Part shown: in pieces, positions 44,925 through 55,100 of the stretch
How the letters are laid out: each line of letters starts with the position of its first letter
How positions within the stretch are numbered: position 1 is the stretch's first letter
Origin: Planctomycetota bacterium
Lineage (GTDB): Bacteria > Planctomycetota > Phycisphaerae > Phycisphaerales > SM1A02
DNA length: 64,000 nt
Reading direction: 5' to 3'
NCBI GenBank assembly: GCA_016872835.1
Contig: VGYX01000005.1
Location: forward strand, 62,001 to 126,000
The notes under the pieces: model-generated
What the model was told of the DNA's origin: nothing
Databases searched by the model: none
What the model saw: only the letters and a program-made list of their open reading frames with translations
Made by a program: the position numbers and the translations under genes

Positions 44925-46877
44925 TCAGCCGGCGGCCTGCGCGCGAGTTTCGGTGCGAAGGTCGGGGCGCGCCGTCTGGATGAGCACCATGTCCCGGTAG
45001 GGCCCGCTGCCCTGCATGAGTTCATCGTGGCTTCCCTGCTGGACCACGCGGCCGCCACGCAGGACCACGATGCGGTCCGCGTGGCGGATCGTGGAGAGCC
45101 GGTGCGCGATCACGAACGAGGTGCGCTGTCGCATCAGGTTGGCCAGTCCCTGCTGGATCGCCTGTTCGCTCTCGACATCAAGGTTGCTGGTCGCCTCGTC
45201 CAGGATCAGCACACGCGGATCCGCCAGCACCGCGCGCGCGATCGCCAGTCGCTGGCGCTGGCCACCCGACAGCCGCACGCCGCGCTCGCCGACGAGCGTG
45301 TCGTAGCCCTGCGGAAGGGCCACAATGAAGTCGTGCGCGCAGGCGGTGCGTGCCGCGGCTTCGATGCGCGTGCGCGAGGCCTCGCGGTCGGCGTAGGCGA
45401 TGTTCTCCGCCACCGTGCCGTCGAAAAGGAAGACGTCCTGCTCGACCACGCCAAGCAGGCGTCGCCAACTCGACAGCTGGATGTCCCGCAGGTCGGTGCC
45501 GTCGATCGTGATGCAGCCTGAGATCGGATCGAAGAAGCGCGCGATCAGGTTCGAGAGCGTGGTCTTGCCGGCGCCACTCGCACCCACAAAGGCGATCATC
45601 TCACCGGAACGTGCCTGAAACGAGACGTCCGTGAGCACGTGCTCGTTGGCACCGGGATAGGCGAAGGTGAGACCCTCGACGGCGATGTCGCCGCGCACGG
45701 TCTCGCGGTTCAGCGTTCGCGCACCCGCACGATCCGGCAGCTCGGGCGATTCCGAGAGAAGGTCGAGCGTGCGGTCGTAGCCGGCCAGGTTCGTCTGGAA
45801 GTTGGTGGTGCTCGAGGCGAGCGCCTCCATTGGCCCAAGCAACATCACCAGATAGGTCATGAAGAGCACGAGATCACCCGGCGTGAGCGAGCCGCCCAGC
45901 ACCTGCTTGCCGCCGTACCAGAGCAGCAGCGCGCTTCCGATCGGCACGAACAACGCCCATGCCAGCTCGATGCCGCGGCTCCACCACCAGGTCAGGATCT
46001 CCTGGCGCGCCATCAGATGACTGCCAGTGGCGAAACGTCCCGACTCGCTGCGCTCGCGCGCGAAGGCTCGGACCACGCGCATGCCGCCGAAGGTCTCGGT
46101 GGAGTGCGCGTCCACCTCGCTGCGCTGCTGCCGGATGTCGCGATAGAGCGGGCGGATGCGTCCGATCCAGGTTCGATGGCTGAACCACACGAGCGGAAGC
46201 AGCAGGACGGCGCCGAGCAGCAGGCGCCAGTCCGTCCAGGCAAGCACGGTCAGGATGCCGACCAGCTGGACGATCGCCCGGCACGGGTTGTAGATCATGC
46301 TGAAGACGAGTTCGGCCACGCCGCCTGCGTCCTCGCGCAGCAGGCTGGTCAGGCCGCCGGACTTCAGCTGCCAGATGCGGCCAAGCGGCAGGTGCACCGC
46401 GTGCTGGAACGCCGCGCGCCGCAGCGAGGCCTGCAGCAGCTTGGTCACGCGCGTGGCTTGCCAGCGCCCCGTCAGGTGCACCACGGTGCCGAGGAAACTG
46501 AGCGTGACGATGGTGCCCGCGATCCACGTGAGCAGGACGGATGCGTCGGTGGTGGCTTGCGTCGGCAGCCATCGTGCCAACGACGCAGGCAACGGCTGAC
46601 GCATGAACACGTTGTCGATCGCCACCTTCGTGGCGGCCGGCGGCACCAGATTCAGGATCGTTCCGATGGTCAGCGTGCCAAGCGCGATGCCCATCGAGCC
46701 GCGGAATGGGCGGAGTTCGCCCAGGAAACTTCGGAAGAGCTGTCCGAAGCTTCGCTGGCGCTTCAGGCTCCGCTCGGTGCCATGGAAGCTCACGATCGTG
46801 CGCTCCGCGCGTCGCCGTCGTTCGCGCTGCGCGGCGCGATAGGCGGCGTACCGCGAGCGGCTGCTTCCGGGTGGCAT
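44925..46877 (-). CDS. MsbA-like ABC exporter (fused TM and ATPase)
   Basis: A half-transporter with a basic N-terminus, six TM helices (~60-360) and an ATPase domain (~405-640): Walker A 'VGASGAGKTT', Q-loop 'GVVEQDVFLFDG', signature 'LSGGQRQRLAIARA', Walker B 'VLILDEATSNLD', H-loop 'IAHRLST'. It works as a dimer to flip or export lipids or other hydrophobic substrates. In this envelope-rich setting a lipid A flippase role is possible, but MsbA cannot be told from other lipid or drug exporters here. ATG at 46877 fits the TACCAT box six bases upstream; the open frame continues upstream without meaning. 650 residues. Confidence 0.88.
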   Translation of the reverse strand: MPPGSSRSRYAAYRAAQRERRRRAERTIVSFHGTERSLKRQRSFGQLFRSFLGELRPFRGSMGIALGTLTIGTILNLVPPAATKVAIDNVFMRQPLPASLARWLPTQATTDASVLLTWIAGTIVTLSFLGTVVHLTGRWQATRVTKLLQASLRRAAFQHAVHLPLGRIWQLKSGGLTSLLREDAGGVAELVFSMIYNPCRAIVQLVGILTVLAWTDWRLLLGAVLLLPLVWFSHRTWIGRIRPLYRDIRQQRSEVDAHSTETFGGMRVVRAFARERSESGRFATGSHLMARQEILTWWWSRGIELAWALFVPIGSALLLWYGGKQVLGGSLTPGDLVLFMTYLVMLLGPMEALASSTTNFQTNLAGYDRTLDLLSESPELPDRAGARTLNRETVRGDIAVEGLTFAYPGANEHVLTDVSFQARSGEMIAFVGASGAGKTTLSNLIARFFDPISGCITIDGTDLRDIQLSSWRRLLGVVEQDVFLFDGTVAENIAYADREASRTRIEAAARTACAHDFIVALPQGYDTLVGERGVRLSGGQRQRLAIARAVLADPRVLILDEATSNLDVESEQAIQQGLANLMRQRTSFVIAHRLSTIRHADRIVVLRGGRVVQQGSHDELMQGSGPYRDMVLIQTARPDLRTETRAQAAG

Positions 46878-46883
46878 CGCGTG

Positions 46884-46909
46884 ATGGTAGCCGTCGCGCC
46901 TCGTACACT
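46884..46909. promoter_or_regulatory. Compact divergent leaderless promoters (MsbA-like / EEP)
   Basis: TACCAT on the minus strand (46889-46884) is six bases before the ATG at 46877. TACACT on the plus strand (46904-46909) is seven bases before the ATG at 46917. The boxes are 14 bases apart and the start codons 39. Confidence 0.55.
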
Positions 46910-46916
46910 CGGACGC

Positions 46917-48089
46917 ATGCGAATGTTCCGTCCATCCGCCGTCGCGCTGCTGGCGCTGATTCTTGCGTCGCTCGCCTTCGCGCAGGCCGCCCCCGCGCCG
47001 CGTCAGGAGAGGCCGAACACCTACAACGGGAAGCCCTCGCAGCCCATCGGTGTGGCTGCGGCGCCCAGGAAGGCCGAGGGGTGCATCCGTCTGGCTGCCT
47101 TCAACGTGGAGAACCTGTTCGACGACAAGGACGACCCGAAGCTTTCCGGTGACTACGACGACATCAAGATGACCACCGATCCGACGCGGCTGAAGAACCT
47201 CGCCGCGGCGATCCGGGCGCTCGACGCCGACGTGCTGGCGCTGGAAGAGGTCGAGAGCGAGGAATGCCTTCGCTGGTTCCGCGACCAGTATCTGAAGGAC
47301 CTTGGTTACGAGCATCTGGCGAGCCGTGAGGTGGGCTACTACCGCGGCGTCGAGCAGTCGGTGCTGAGTCGCTTTCCGATCCTTGAGGTGAAGACCTATT
47401 CCGACGTCAAGGTGACAAGCGCCGCGGCACGCCTGCCAAAGGATCCAGCCGAGCGCAAGCGGCAGAAGTGGGCGGACCCGGACGACGTCGAGGGCAGTGG
47501 CGGCTTTCAACGCAGCCCGCTGCACGCGAAGGTCCAGCTGCCGGACGGAAGCGCGCTTGACCTCTTCGTGGTGCACTTCAAGGCGGGTGGCAAGAAGTTC
47601 GCGCATCAGCGCGAGCTCGAGGCGCTCTCGACGGTGAACCTGATCGACGCCGTGCGCGCCCGGAACAAGGACGCGCAGATCGCGGTGGTGGGTGACTTCA
47701 ACGCACAGCCCACCGACATGACGGCCAAGGCGCTTCGAGACAAGGCGCTTGGTGGACTGATCAGCGCCTACGAACTGCGTCCCGGCGCGAGCAAGGGTGA
47801 CGGCGATGGTGAGGGCGGATCCAAGAGCGATCGTCGGAAGTTCCTCACGCACTCCTTCGTGCCGGAGGACAAGCCCGGAAAGCCGATTGAACGCGCGATC
47901 GACTTCATCCTGCTCTCGCCGAACCTGTTCCAGAAGGGGCAGAAGGGCTCGTACTTCGTGCTGAGCGTGCCCAAGTCGTCACAGCCGGGCAGCGACAAGC
48001 CCGCGGGCTACGCGAGCGATCACAATCCGCTCGCGGTGGACCTGAAGATCGCTCCGAAGTCCGCGGACAAGGCGCCCGCGAAGAAGTGA
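46917..48089 (+). CDS. Secreted endonuclease/exonuclease/phosphatase (EEP) family protein
   Basis: After a signal peptide (~1-23), an EEP domain spans ~55-380: 'LAAFNVENLFD' (metal-site Asn), 'LALEEVES' (catalytic Glu), 'VVHFKAG', 'VVGDFNAQPTD' (Asp/Asn pair) and 'YASDHNPLAVDL' (catalytic Asp-His). All catalytic positions are present, so it should be an active Mg-dependent hydrolase outside the cytoplasm, on DNA, phospholipid head groups or another phosphodiester. The end is Lys-rich. 390 residues. Confidence 0.87.
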   Translation: MRMFRPSAVALLALILASLAFAQAAPAPRQERPNTYNGKPSQPIGVAAAPRKAEGCIRLAAFNVENLFDDKDDPKLSGDYDDIKMTTDPTRLKNLAAAIRALDADVLALEEVESEECLRWFRDQYLKDLGYEHLASREVGYYRGVEQSVLSRFPILEVKTYSDVKVTSAAARLPKDPAERKRQKWADPDDVEGSGGFQRSPLHAKVQLPDGSALDLFVVHFKAGGKKFAHQRELEALSTVNLIDAVRARNKDAQIAVVGDFNAQPTDMTAKALRDKALGGLISAYELRPGASKGDGDGEGGSKSDRRKFLTHSFVPEDKPGKPIERAIDFILLSPNLFQKGQKGSYFVLSVPKSSQPGSDKPAGYASDHNPLAVDLKIAPKSADKAPAKK

Positions 48090-48095
48090 TCGGCC

Positions 48096-49307
<1,212 letters not shown>

Positions 49308-49316
49308 CGCGGACCG

Positions 49317-49322
49317 ATCCTA
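49317..49322 (-). promoter_or_regulatory. TANNNT box before trpB
   Basis: TAGGAT on the minus strand, nine bases before the trpB ATG. It lies in the 34-base gap after pssA, so trpB can be transcribed alone. Confidence 0.4.
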
Positions 49323-49341
49323 GCCACGCCGCGTCAGCGGG

Positions 49342-50256
49342 TCATGCCGTGGGCGGCATCGGCTGCGCGCGTCGACGCATGCGGCGATTCATGGCGCCAA
49401 GAGGTCCCGTGATGGCGTAGGCCACGAAGCACACGGCCAGCGCGACCTGCAGCCACCACACCGCCATCACGATCGGGATCACGATTCGGACGAGCGCGCG
49501 GAAATCCTTGCGACCGATCACCCATCGATTGATCAGATGCGGGTAGCGCATGGTGCTGACCATGCCCAGCGCGGCCAGCAGCGTGACCAGCGGGATGATC
49601 AGGCTGCTCGTCCTCTCCACGCCTGGCGGGAACTCCCCGCCGAAGCGCTTCACGAGCAGGTGCTGATGCAGCAGGATCAGGCTGGCCACGCAGCCGGCCG
49701 CGCCCGGCGAAGGGAGGCCACGGAACCAGCGGCGCTCCTCGGCGCTCGCCGACGGGGTCTCCACATTGAAGCGCGCGAGTCGCAACGCCGTGCAGCAGAT
49801 GTAGGCCGCGGCGATGGTCCATGTGGCGCGTGCATAGAGGTTGTCCGCGTCGGGGCCGAGCACGCCGGTGTAATGCTCAGGGCCGTAGTAGTGGCTCACC
49901 AGACGCAGCATCATGAACGCCGGAGCCACGCCGAAGGCCACCATGTCCGCCAGCGAATCGAGCTGCGCGCCAAGGTCGCTGGTGCTGCGGGTCAGGCGCG
50001 CCACGCTTCCGTCGAGCGCGTCCAGGAACATGCCCGCGAAGATCAGGCAACCTGCGACGGTGAGCGTGCTCCAGCCGAAGACCTCGCTGGTGGCGACCGG
50101 CATGGCCGCGTAGTGGATCGCCGCGAAGCCGCAGAGCAGGTTGCCCAGCGTCATCAGCGCTGGAATGACGGCGAGGCCCGGGATGGGCCTTCGGTCGCTC
50201 GCGCGGCGGCGCATGCGGAATCGTTCGCGCAGGTTGGTGGGGGTGGGCAGGCTCAT
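49342..50256 (-). CDS. pssA: CDP-diacylglycerol-serine O-phosphatidyltransferase
   Basis: An inner-membrane enzyme making phosphatidylserine, precursor of phosphatidylethanolamine. The CDP-alcohol phosphatidyltransferase motif is complete: D-G-x2-A-R-x8-G-x3-D-x3-D in 'DGSVARLTRSTSDLGAQLD' plus 'SLAD'. About eight TM helices; 'IPGLAVIPALMTLGNLLCG' at the start is typical of the subclass II enzymes. 304 residues. It is the last gene of a four-gene operon; its ATG overlaps the upstream stop (ATGA). No psd gene is near. Confidence 0.92.
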   Translation of the reverse strand: MSLPTPTNLRERFRMRRRASDRRPIPGLAVIPALMTLGNLLCGFAAIHYAAMPVATSEVFGWSTLTVAGCLIFAGMFLDALDGSVARLTRSTSDLGAQLDSLADMVAFGVAPAFMMLRLVSHYYGPEHYTGVLGPDADNLYARATWTIAAAYICCTALRLARFNVETPSASAEERRWFRGLPSPGAAGCVASLILLHQHLLVKRFGGEFPPGVERTSSLIIPLVTLLAALGMVSTMRYPHLINRWVIGRKDFRALVRIVIPIVMAVWWLQVALAVCFVAYAITGPLGAMNRRMRRRAQPMPPTA

Positions 50257-51104
50257 GGGGTCGGCCCGACGGCCGTGCCACTAGTGTCCCGAATCGGGGC
50301 GTCGGAGTCCACCGGGCCCGTTTGGGGTGGCCGCATGGCCACGGGCACGCGCGCCGCGATCGCGATGGCCGTGGCATAGCCGTGCTGCGCGCCATCCGGC
50401 AGCTGACGGAGCGGTTCTCCAAGCAGCAGCGAGCCGATCCGCGGTGGAAGGTCGGCGCCCGTCGCGGGGCCCTTGGTCACCGCCGGCAGCGGTCGAGGCA
50501 GGAGGAGCAACGCCTCGCCATCCTCCAGGCAGCACTCGATGACGCTGTCGACCGCCACCGAGCCATCGGGTGGCTCGCCGGGCTGCGGTGCGCGCCGCGA
50601 GCCGGCCTCAACCAGATGCATCACGACTTCCACGTGTACGCAGCCGCCGTGCGTGTCGGGTACCAGCCACGATCGCACGCTCACGCGCGCCTCGCCGCCC
50701 TCGCTCCGAAGCACCGCAGGCCCCACGCCGATCCGCTCGCCCGCGCGCATGTCGCGACGAGCCAGTTCGGTCCAGCTGTTGGCCTGACCGATCGGGAAGC
50801 GGGTGACCTCGGTGATGGGCCCGAGGCGCCGACGGATCTCGCCCAGATCGGACGCACGCACGATCGCCGCCTGCACGCCCTCGCGCGCCAGTCGCTCGCG
50901 GTCCGCGGGCAGCGGGAAGACGCGCGTGGCGAACGCGGCCGTGACGGCCTCGATGCGCGGCGCCTCGGTCGCGAACGCGTAGCGCATGCTCTCGATGCCG
51001 TCGTTGAGTCCCTCGGGGTCGAGGCTGGACGTGGCGGGCTTCGGTGCAGGAGCGCACGCGGTCATGCACGCCACCGCCGCCAGGATGGCGTGTCGCGCGA
51101 TCAC
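50253..51104 (-). CDS. Putative lipoprotein of unknown function
   Basis: The GTG start lies in the stop of the LOG-like gene (GTGA). The N-terminus is a short signal peptide with a lipobox-like end (MTAC at residue ~17). The mature part is a mixed alpha/beta domain of ~260 residues with 'VSVRSWLVPDTHGGCVHVE' and a paired Cys-Cys at 'VIECCLEDG'. I do not recognise a family. Position between a LOG-like gene and pssA suggests an envelope role. Confidence 0.65.
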   Translation of the reverse strand: MIARHAILAAVACMTACAPAPKPATSSLDPEGLNDGIESMRYAFATEAPRIEAVTAAFATRVFPLPADRERLAREGVQAAIVRASDLGEIRRRLGPITEVTRFPIGQANSWTELARRDMRAGERIGVGPAVLRSEGGEARVSVRSWLVPDTHGGCVHVEVVMHLVEAGSRRAPQPGEPPDGSVAVDSVIECCLEDGEALLLLPRPLPAVTKGPATGADLPPRIGSLLLGEPLRQLPDGAQHGYATAIAIAARVPVAMRPPQTGPVDSDAPIRDTSGTAVGPTP

Positions 51105-52177
51105 GCCTCCGGGAACGCGTTGATGCGATCGATCATCTTGCGGAGCCGTCCGAAGCCGCGCTTGGCGAAATGGAAGCGCAGCCGCGGGAGCGTGTGGTGC
51201 TCCTGCTCGCCCTCGACCACGCCGGTCTGATGGATCGTGCCGGTCTGCACGAGCGGTCGAAACTCCGCGTCGAGTTCGGCGATCTGCGCCGCGGTGAGCG
51301 GCCGCTTCAGGCGGATCACGAGATGGTCGTCCACGTAGCGACTGCTGTGGTAGCGGTGGTAGAAGCGCCGGATGCGCTGCACGGCGTCGGCGGGACTCGA
51401 CGCAAACTCGTACAGGCCCGGGTCCTCGGCGCTGATCCAGCCCTGCGAGAGCAGATTCTCGACCACGCCGAACTCCCAACGCTTCCAGTAGCCGAGCGGC
51501 TTGCCGTCGGCGTCGCTTCCCTCCACCAGCACGATCGGCACGATGGGGCTCTTGCCGGTCTGCACCAGCGTGAGCACCTCGAAGATCTCGTCCATGGTGC
51601 CGAAGCCGCCCGGAAAGACGGCGACCGCGTCCGATTGGCTGACGAACATGAGCTTGCGCGTGAAGAAGTAGCGGAAGCTGAGCAGCTTGTCGTCACCGGC
51701 GATCACGGAGTTGGCATTGGTTTCGAAGGGCAGGCGGATCGAGAGACCGAAGCTCGCCTCGCGCGTGGGGCCCTCGTGGCCAGCCTTCATGATGCCGTCG
51801 CCCGCACCCGTGATCGCCATCCAGCTTTCCGCAGCCATCAGGCGGCCGAACTCGCGCGCCGCGTGGTAGTCGGGGTGGCCCTCGGGCGTGCGCGCGCTGC
51901 CGAAGATGCTTACCTTGCGCACGTCGCGGTAGCGGTTGAACAGGCGATAGCTGCGGCGCATCTCCTTCAGGGCGAGTTCGAGCAGCTTGACTTGGCCCAC
52001 ATCCAGGCCGTCGCCGAGCAGCTTCAGCGCGGTGCTCGCGAGCTCCTCGACATGCCGGCGACGGCGGCCCGAGAGCGGACCTTGGTCGCCGGACGCGGTG
52101 CCCGCGTCGCGCACGAGCGACTCCAGGCGGTCGCGGATCGAGGCATCGTCGGTCGGGTCGTGTGGGCGTTCACTCAT
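51101..52177 (-). CDS. LOG-family Rossmann protein (lysine-decarboxylase-like, TIGR00730 type)
   Basis: The core (~85-290) has the nucleotide-binding 'VSIFGSART' start, 'MAITGAGDGIMKAGHEG', the family Arg/Lys in 'FFTRKLMFV', and 'FPGGFGTMDEIFEVLT', the PGGxGTxxE motif that binds the substrate in LOG phosphoribohydrolases. Plant and bacterial LOG proteins release cytokinin-type bases from nucleotides. This longer form (358 residues) has extra N- and C-terminal helical parts and may act on AMP-like nucleotides. Despite the old name, it is not a lysine decarboxylase. Starts in the AsmA-like stop (ATGA). Confidence 0.85.
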   Translation of the reverse strand: MSERPHDPTDDASIRDRLESLVRDAGTASGDQGPLSGRRRRHVEELASTALKLLGDGLDVGQVKLLELALKEMRRSYRLFNRYRDVRKVSIFGSARTPEGHPDYHAAREFGRLMAAESWMAITGAGDGIMKAGHEGPTREASFGLSIRLPFETNANSVIAGDDKLLSFRYFFTRKLMFVSQSDAVAVFPGGFGTMDEIFEVLTLVQTGKSPIVPIVLVEGSDADGKPLGYWKRWEFGVVENLLSQGWISAEDPGLYEFASSPADAVQRIRRFYHRYHSSRYVDDHLVIRLKRPLTAAQIAELDAEFRPLVQTGTIHQTGVVEGEQEHHTLPRLRFHFAKRGFGRLRKMIDRINAFPEA

Positions 52178-55100
52178 GAATGGTTTCCGTGGACGGCCGC
52201 CACCCGTTCGGGCGTGGACGGCGTGGATGGATCCTGCCCGAATGGGGGGAGGGGTGTCACTTGTACCGCAGGATCGCTCGCGGGGCCGGTGACGTCGATC
52301 ACGAACAGGGCGTCGCTGGCGGCGCCGAAGAGGTCGCTCAGCCCGGGCACCACGCCCCGATTGCGGAATCGCAGCGCCACATCCCAGGTGGCCAGATCCA
52401 TGGAACCGGTGCCCATGAGCCGCAGCAGGGGGCAGCTGAGGTCGAAGCGCTCGAAGCGCAACGCCTTGCCGCGCACATGGAAGTCCAGGCTCGCGCGCTC
52501 CAGACTGTCCGAGAGTGGCAGCATGAGCTGCGTGGCCTGCAGCACGCGCAGCGTGAGCGGCAGTTCACCCATGCGTGCATCGGAGGCCTCCAGGTGACCG
52601 ATGCCGCGCAGCGTGTCGGGCCCGTCGAGGTCGCCGCCAAGGCTCAGCGAGCCGCGCACGAATCCCGCCGCGGCGAACGAGGTGTTCGTGCCGCCGCGGA
52701 TCAGGCCGGGCAGCGACGCACCATCGATCCGAAGGTCGAGACGCCAGTCGTTCGCCGGACCGCCGATCACCGCGGAGGCACACGCGCGTCCGCCGTAGAG
52801 GTCCGACTGCAGGTCGATGATCTCGATCTGCTTCGCTCCCTCGGTCAGTCGCAGGACACCGTCTGCGTGGTCGAAGAAGCGATCGCCCGCGAGGAAGGTG
52901 CCCTCCCCGCAGCCGAGCTGGATCTGGACCGGATAGGGCCGTCCGCCGCGCGCATCGATGCGGAATGGGGCATGGATGCGCGAAAGCACGGTGCCCGCGC
53001 GCATGGATCCGTCCTGCAGGTCGATGGTGCCGGCCAGGCCCGGCTCCGGCGACTCGGGAATCCAGCCGAGCAGTCGAAGGTCCTCGGAACTCGCGTTGCC
53101 GGCTCGCAGCTCGATGGTGCCCAGCGCATCGGCGAGCTCCTTGGGCAGCACATGCAACACGCCCTCGTGGATGGGCCCAATGTCGAAGCGCATGTGCACC
53201 GTTCCGCCGCCGGTCGGACCGCGTGGCCCCGTCGAGATCACGCCGTCGAGCGCGAATTCGCCCCCGGGCAGGCAGCCGACGAGGCCCGGCGCGTCGCGCG
53301 ATGGGCCGCGCACGCCGATCGAGTCAGGGCCGAAGGCAAGGTGGCCACCCGGCACCAGCGAAAGCGAGATCGGCACGCCGCCGGGATCGCCCACCAGCAC
53401 GCCGTCGTGCGTGACTTCGATGTCCCAGTCGGGCTCTCCCGCAGGGGTCCGTGTGACCAGCAGCGTGCCGCCCGCGAATCCGACGGGGTTCCAGTCGTCG
53501 TGCAGTTCCGAGATCCGCTCCAGGTTCGCGGCGTCCAGAACCTCCGGCCACAGGAGGCTGGCGAAGTCGTCGATCATCCAGTTGCCGCGCAGGTCCTGCG
53601 TGCCCGAGGGATCCAGCGCGATGGATCCGTCCGCCTCCAGCACACCCACGCGACGGTCTCGGCATCGCGCCTCCACGCGGACCCGATCCAATCCAAACGT
53701 CGGTCCGTCGATGGTGAGCACGCCGTGCGTGACGCGGAGTTCGCTTGGAACGCCGCGCGCCTGAAACGTGACGCCGCGGGTCTCGAACTTCGCGTGGCGC
53801 GCATCGGCACCCGCGGTGCGCTGGCGAATGTCGATCGTGCCGTCGAACGATCCCTTGACCTCGCAGCGTTCCCAGGCGTCGGCTGCGCTTGTGCGGACCT
53901 CCTCGGGCAACAGTGGCACCATCCATTGGCCGATCGGGGCTCGCTTGAGTTCAGCGGTCAGGCTGCGGTCGCGCTCGCGCAGGCTCGCTGCGCCGCTGGC
54001 GATCACGCGCCCCTCGCCAGCTTCGCCCTCGAGCTTGATGAGCGTGGCCTCGCGTTCCGTCAGTCGCACCTTCGCGGAGACCATGTCCAGATCGAAGCCC
54101 TCGGGCCACGGCAGGCCCGATCGCTCCAGCAGTCGGTCGGGGCCGTTCCGTGGGCGGAAGGATCCGTCCGCAAGCAGGATGTCGATGTTCAGCGTGGTGT
54201 CGCCGCTGGCGGTGGCGCCGATGTGGCCGCTGAGATTGAGTTCGCCCTCCAGCTGGAGCGCCCGCATGCTTTGCGAGGCCATGCTCTGGTCAAAGCCGGG
54301 CCAGCGCTGATTCTTGCTCCGTCCATCCTCCCAGTCCTCCAACGGGATGGCGGCAAGCAGCAAGTCGTTCACGCGATCCTCAACCACCACCAGCTCGAGG
54401 TCGGGCCGTGCCAAGCGTCCGCCTTCGGGCGCGCGAGGAATGGCGACCGTGCCCGAGATCGAGCCCGTACCGCCACGCGGCGTGTGGAAGGTCCAGCGCT
54501 TCGGCGGCAGCACGATCGCCTCATCCTGCAGCTCGATGAATCCCTCCTGCACCCGGATCGGGTAGGGGAAGCGCGAGCAGAGCACGTTGGCGTTCCGCAC
54601 AGCGATCGAACCGGTCGTCTCGACGCGGCTGCCGCCGCCGCGCACGCGCTTGACCCGAATGTCGAAATCGCACATGCCGCCCAGCTCGGTGCCCTGCTCA
54701 CGCAGCAGGCCTGCCGCCACCAACCGGTCCCGCATGTCACGCGCGAACAGCAGTTCGAAGATGCGGCGCGGCCCCTCGTCGAAGGCGTTCTGCAGGTCCA
54801 GATCGATCGGGGCGGGGCTCTCGGTCTGCACGCGCAGGTCCACGCCCGCGTCGTCGCCGGCGCCGTCGACCATGCCCTTGATCGAGAGCTGGTTGCCGGT
54901 CATGCCCGCGGCGGTCAGCGACTCCACCTCGATCTGCTCGTCCTTGAATCGGATGGTCGCCTCGACCTGCTGCAGCGGGTAGCGGAAGTTCACGTACGCG
55001 CCCTTGCCCTCGCGGATGACGAGCGAGCCCGTGACCTTCGGATCGATCGCCGGCTGTCCAGGCTCCGAGGCGGGCCGTTCCGCTCGGGCGTTGATCTGCA

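Noticed and set aside
51101-52177. Lysine decarboxylase or cytokinin synthesis pathway
   Set aside because: The PGGxGTxxE motif defines LOG-type hydrolases, the decarboxylase name is historic, and no isopentenyltransferase gene is nearby.
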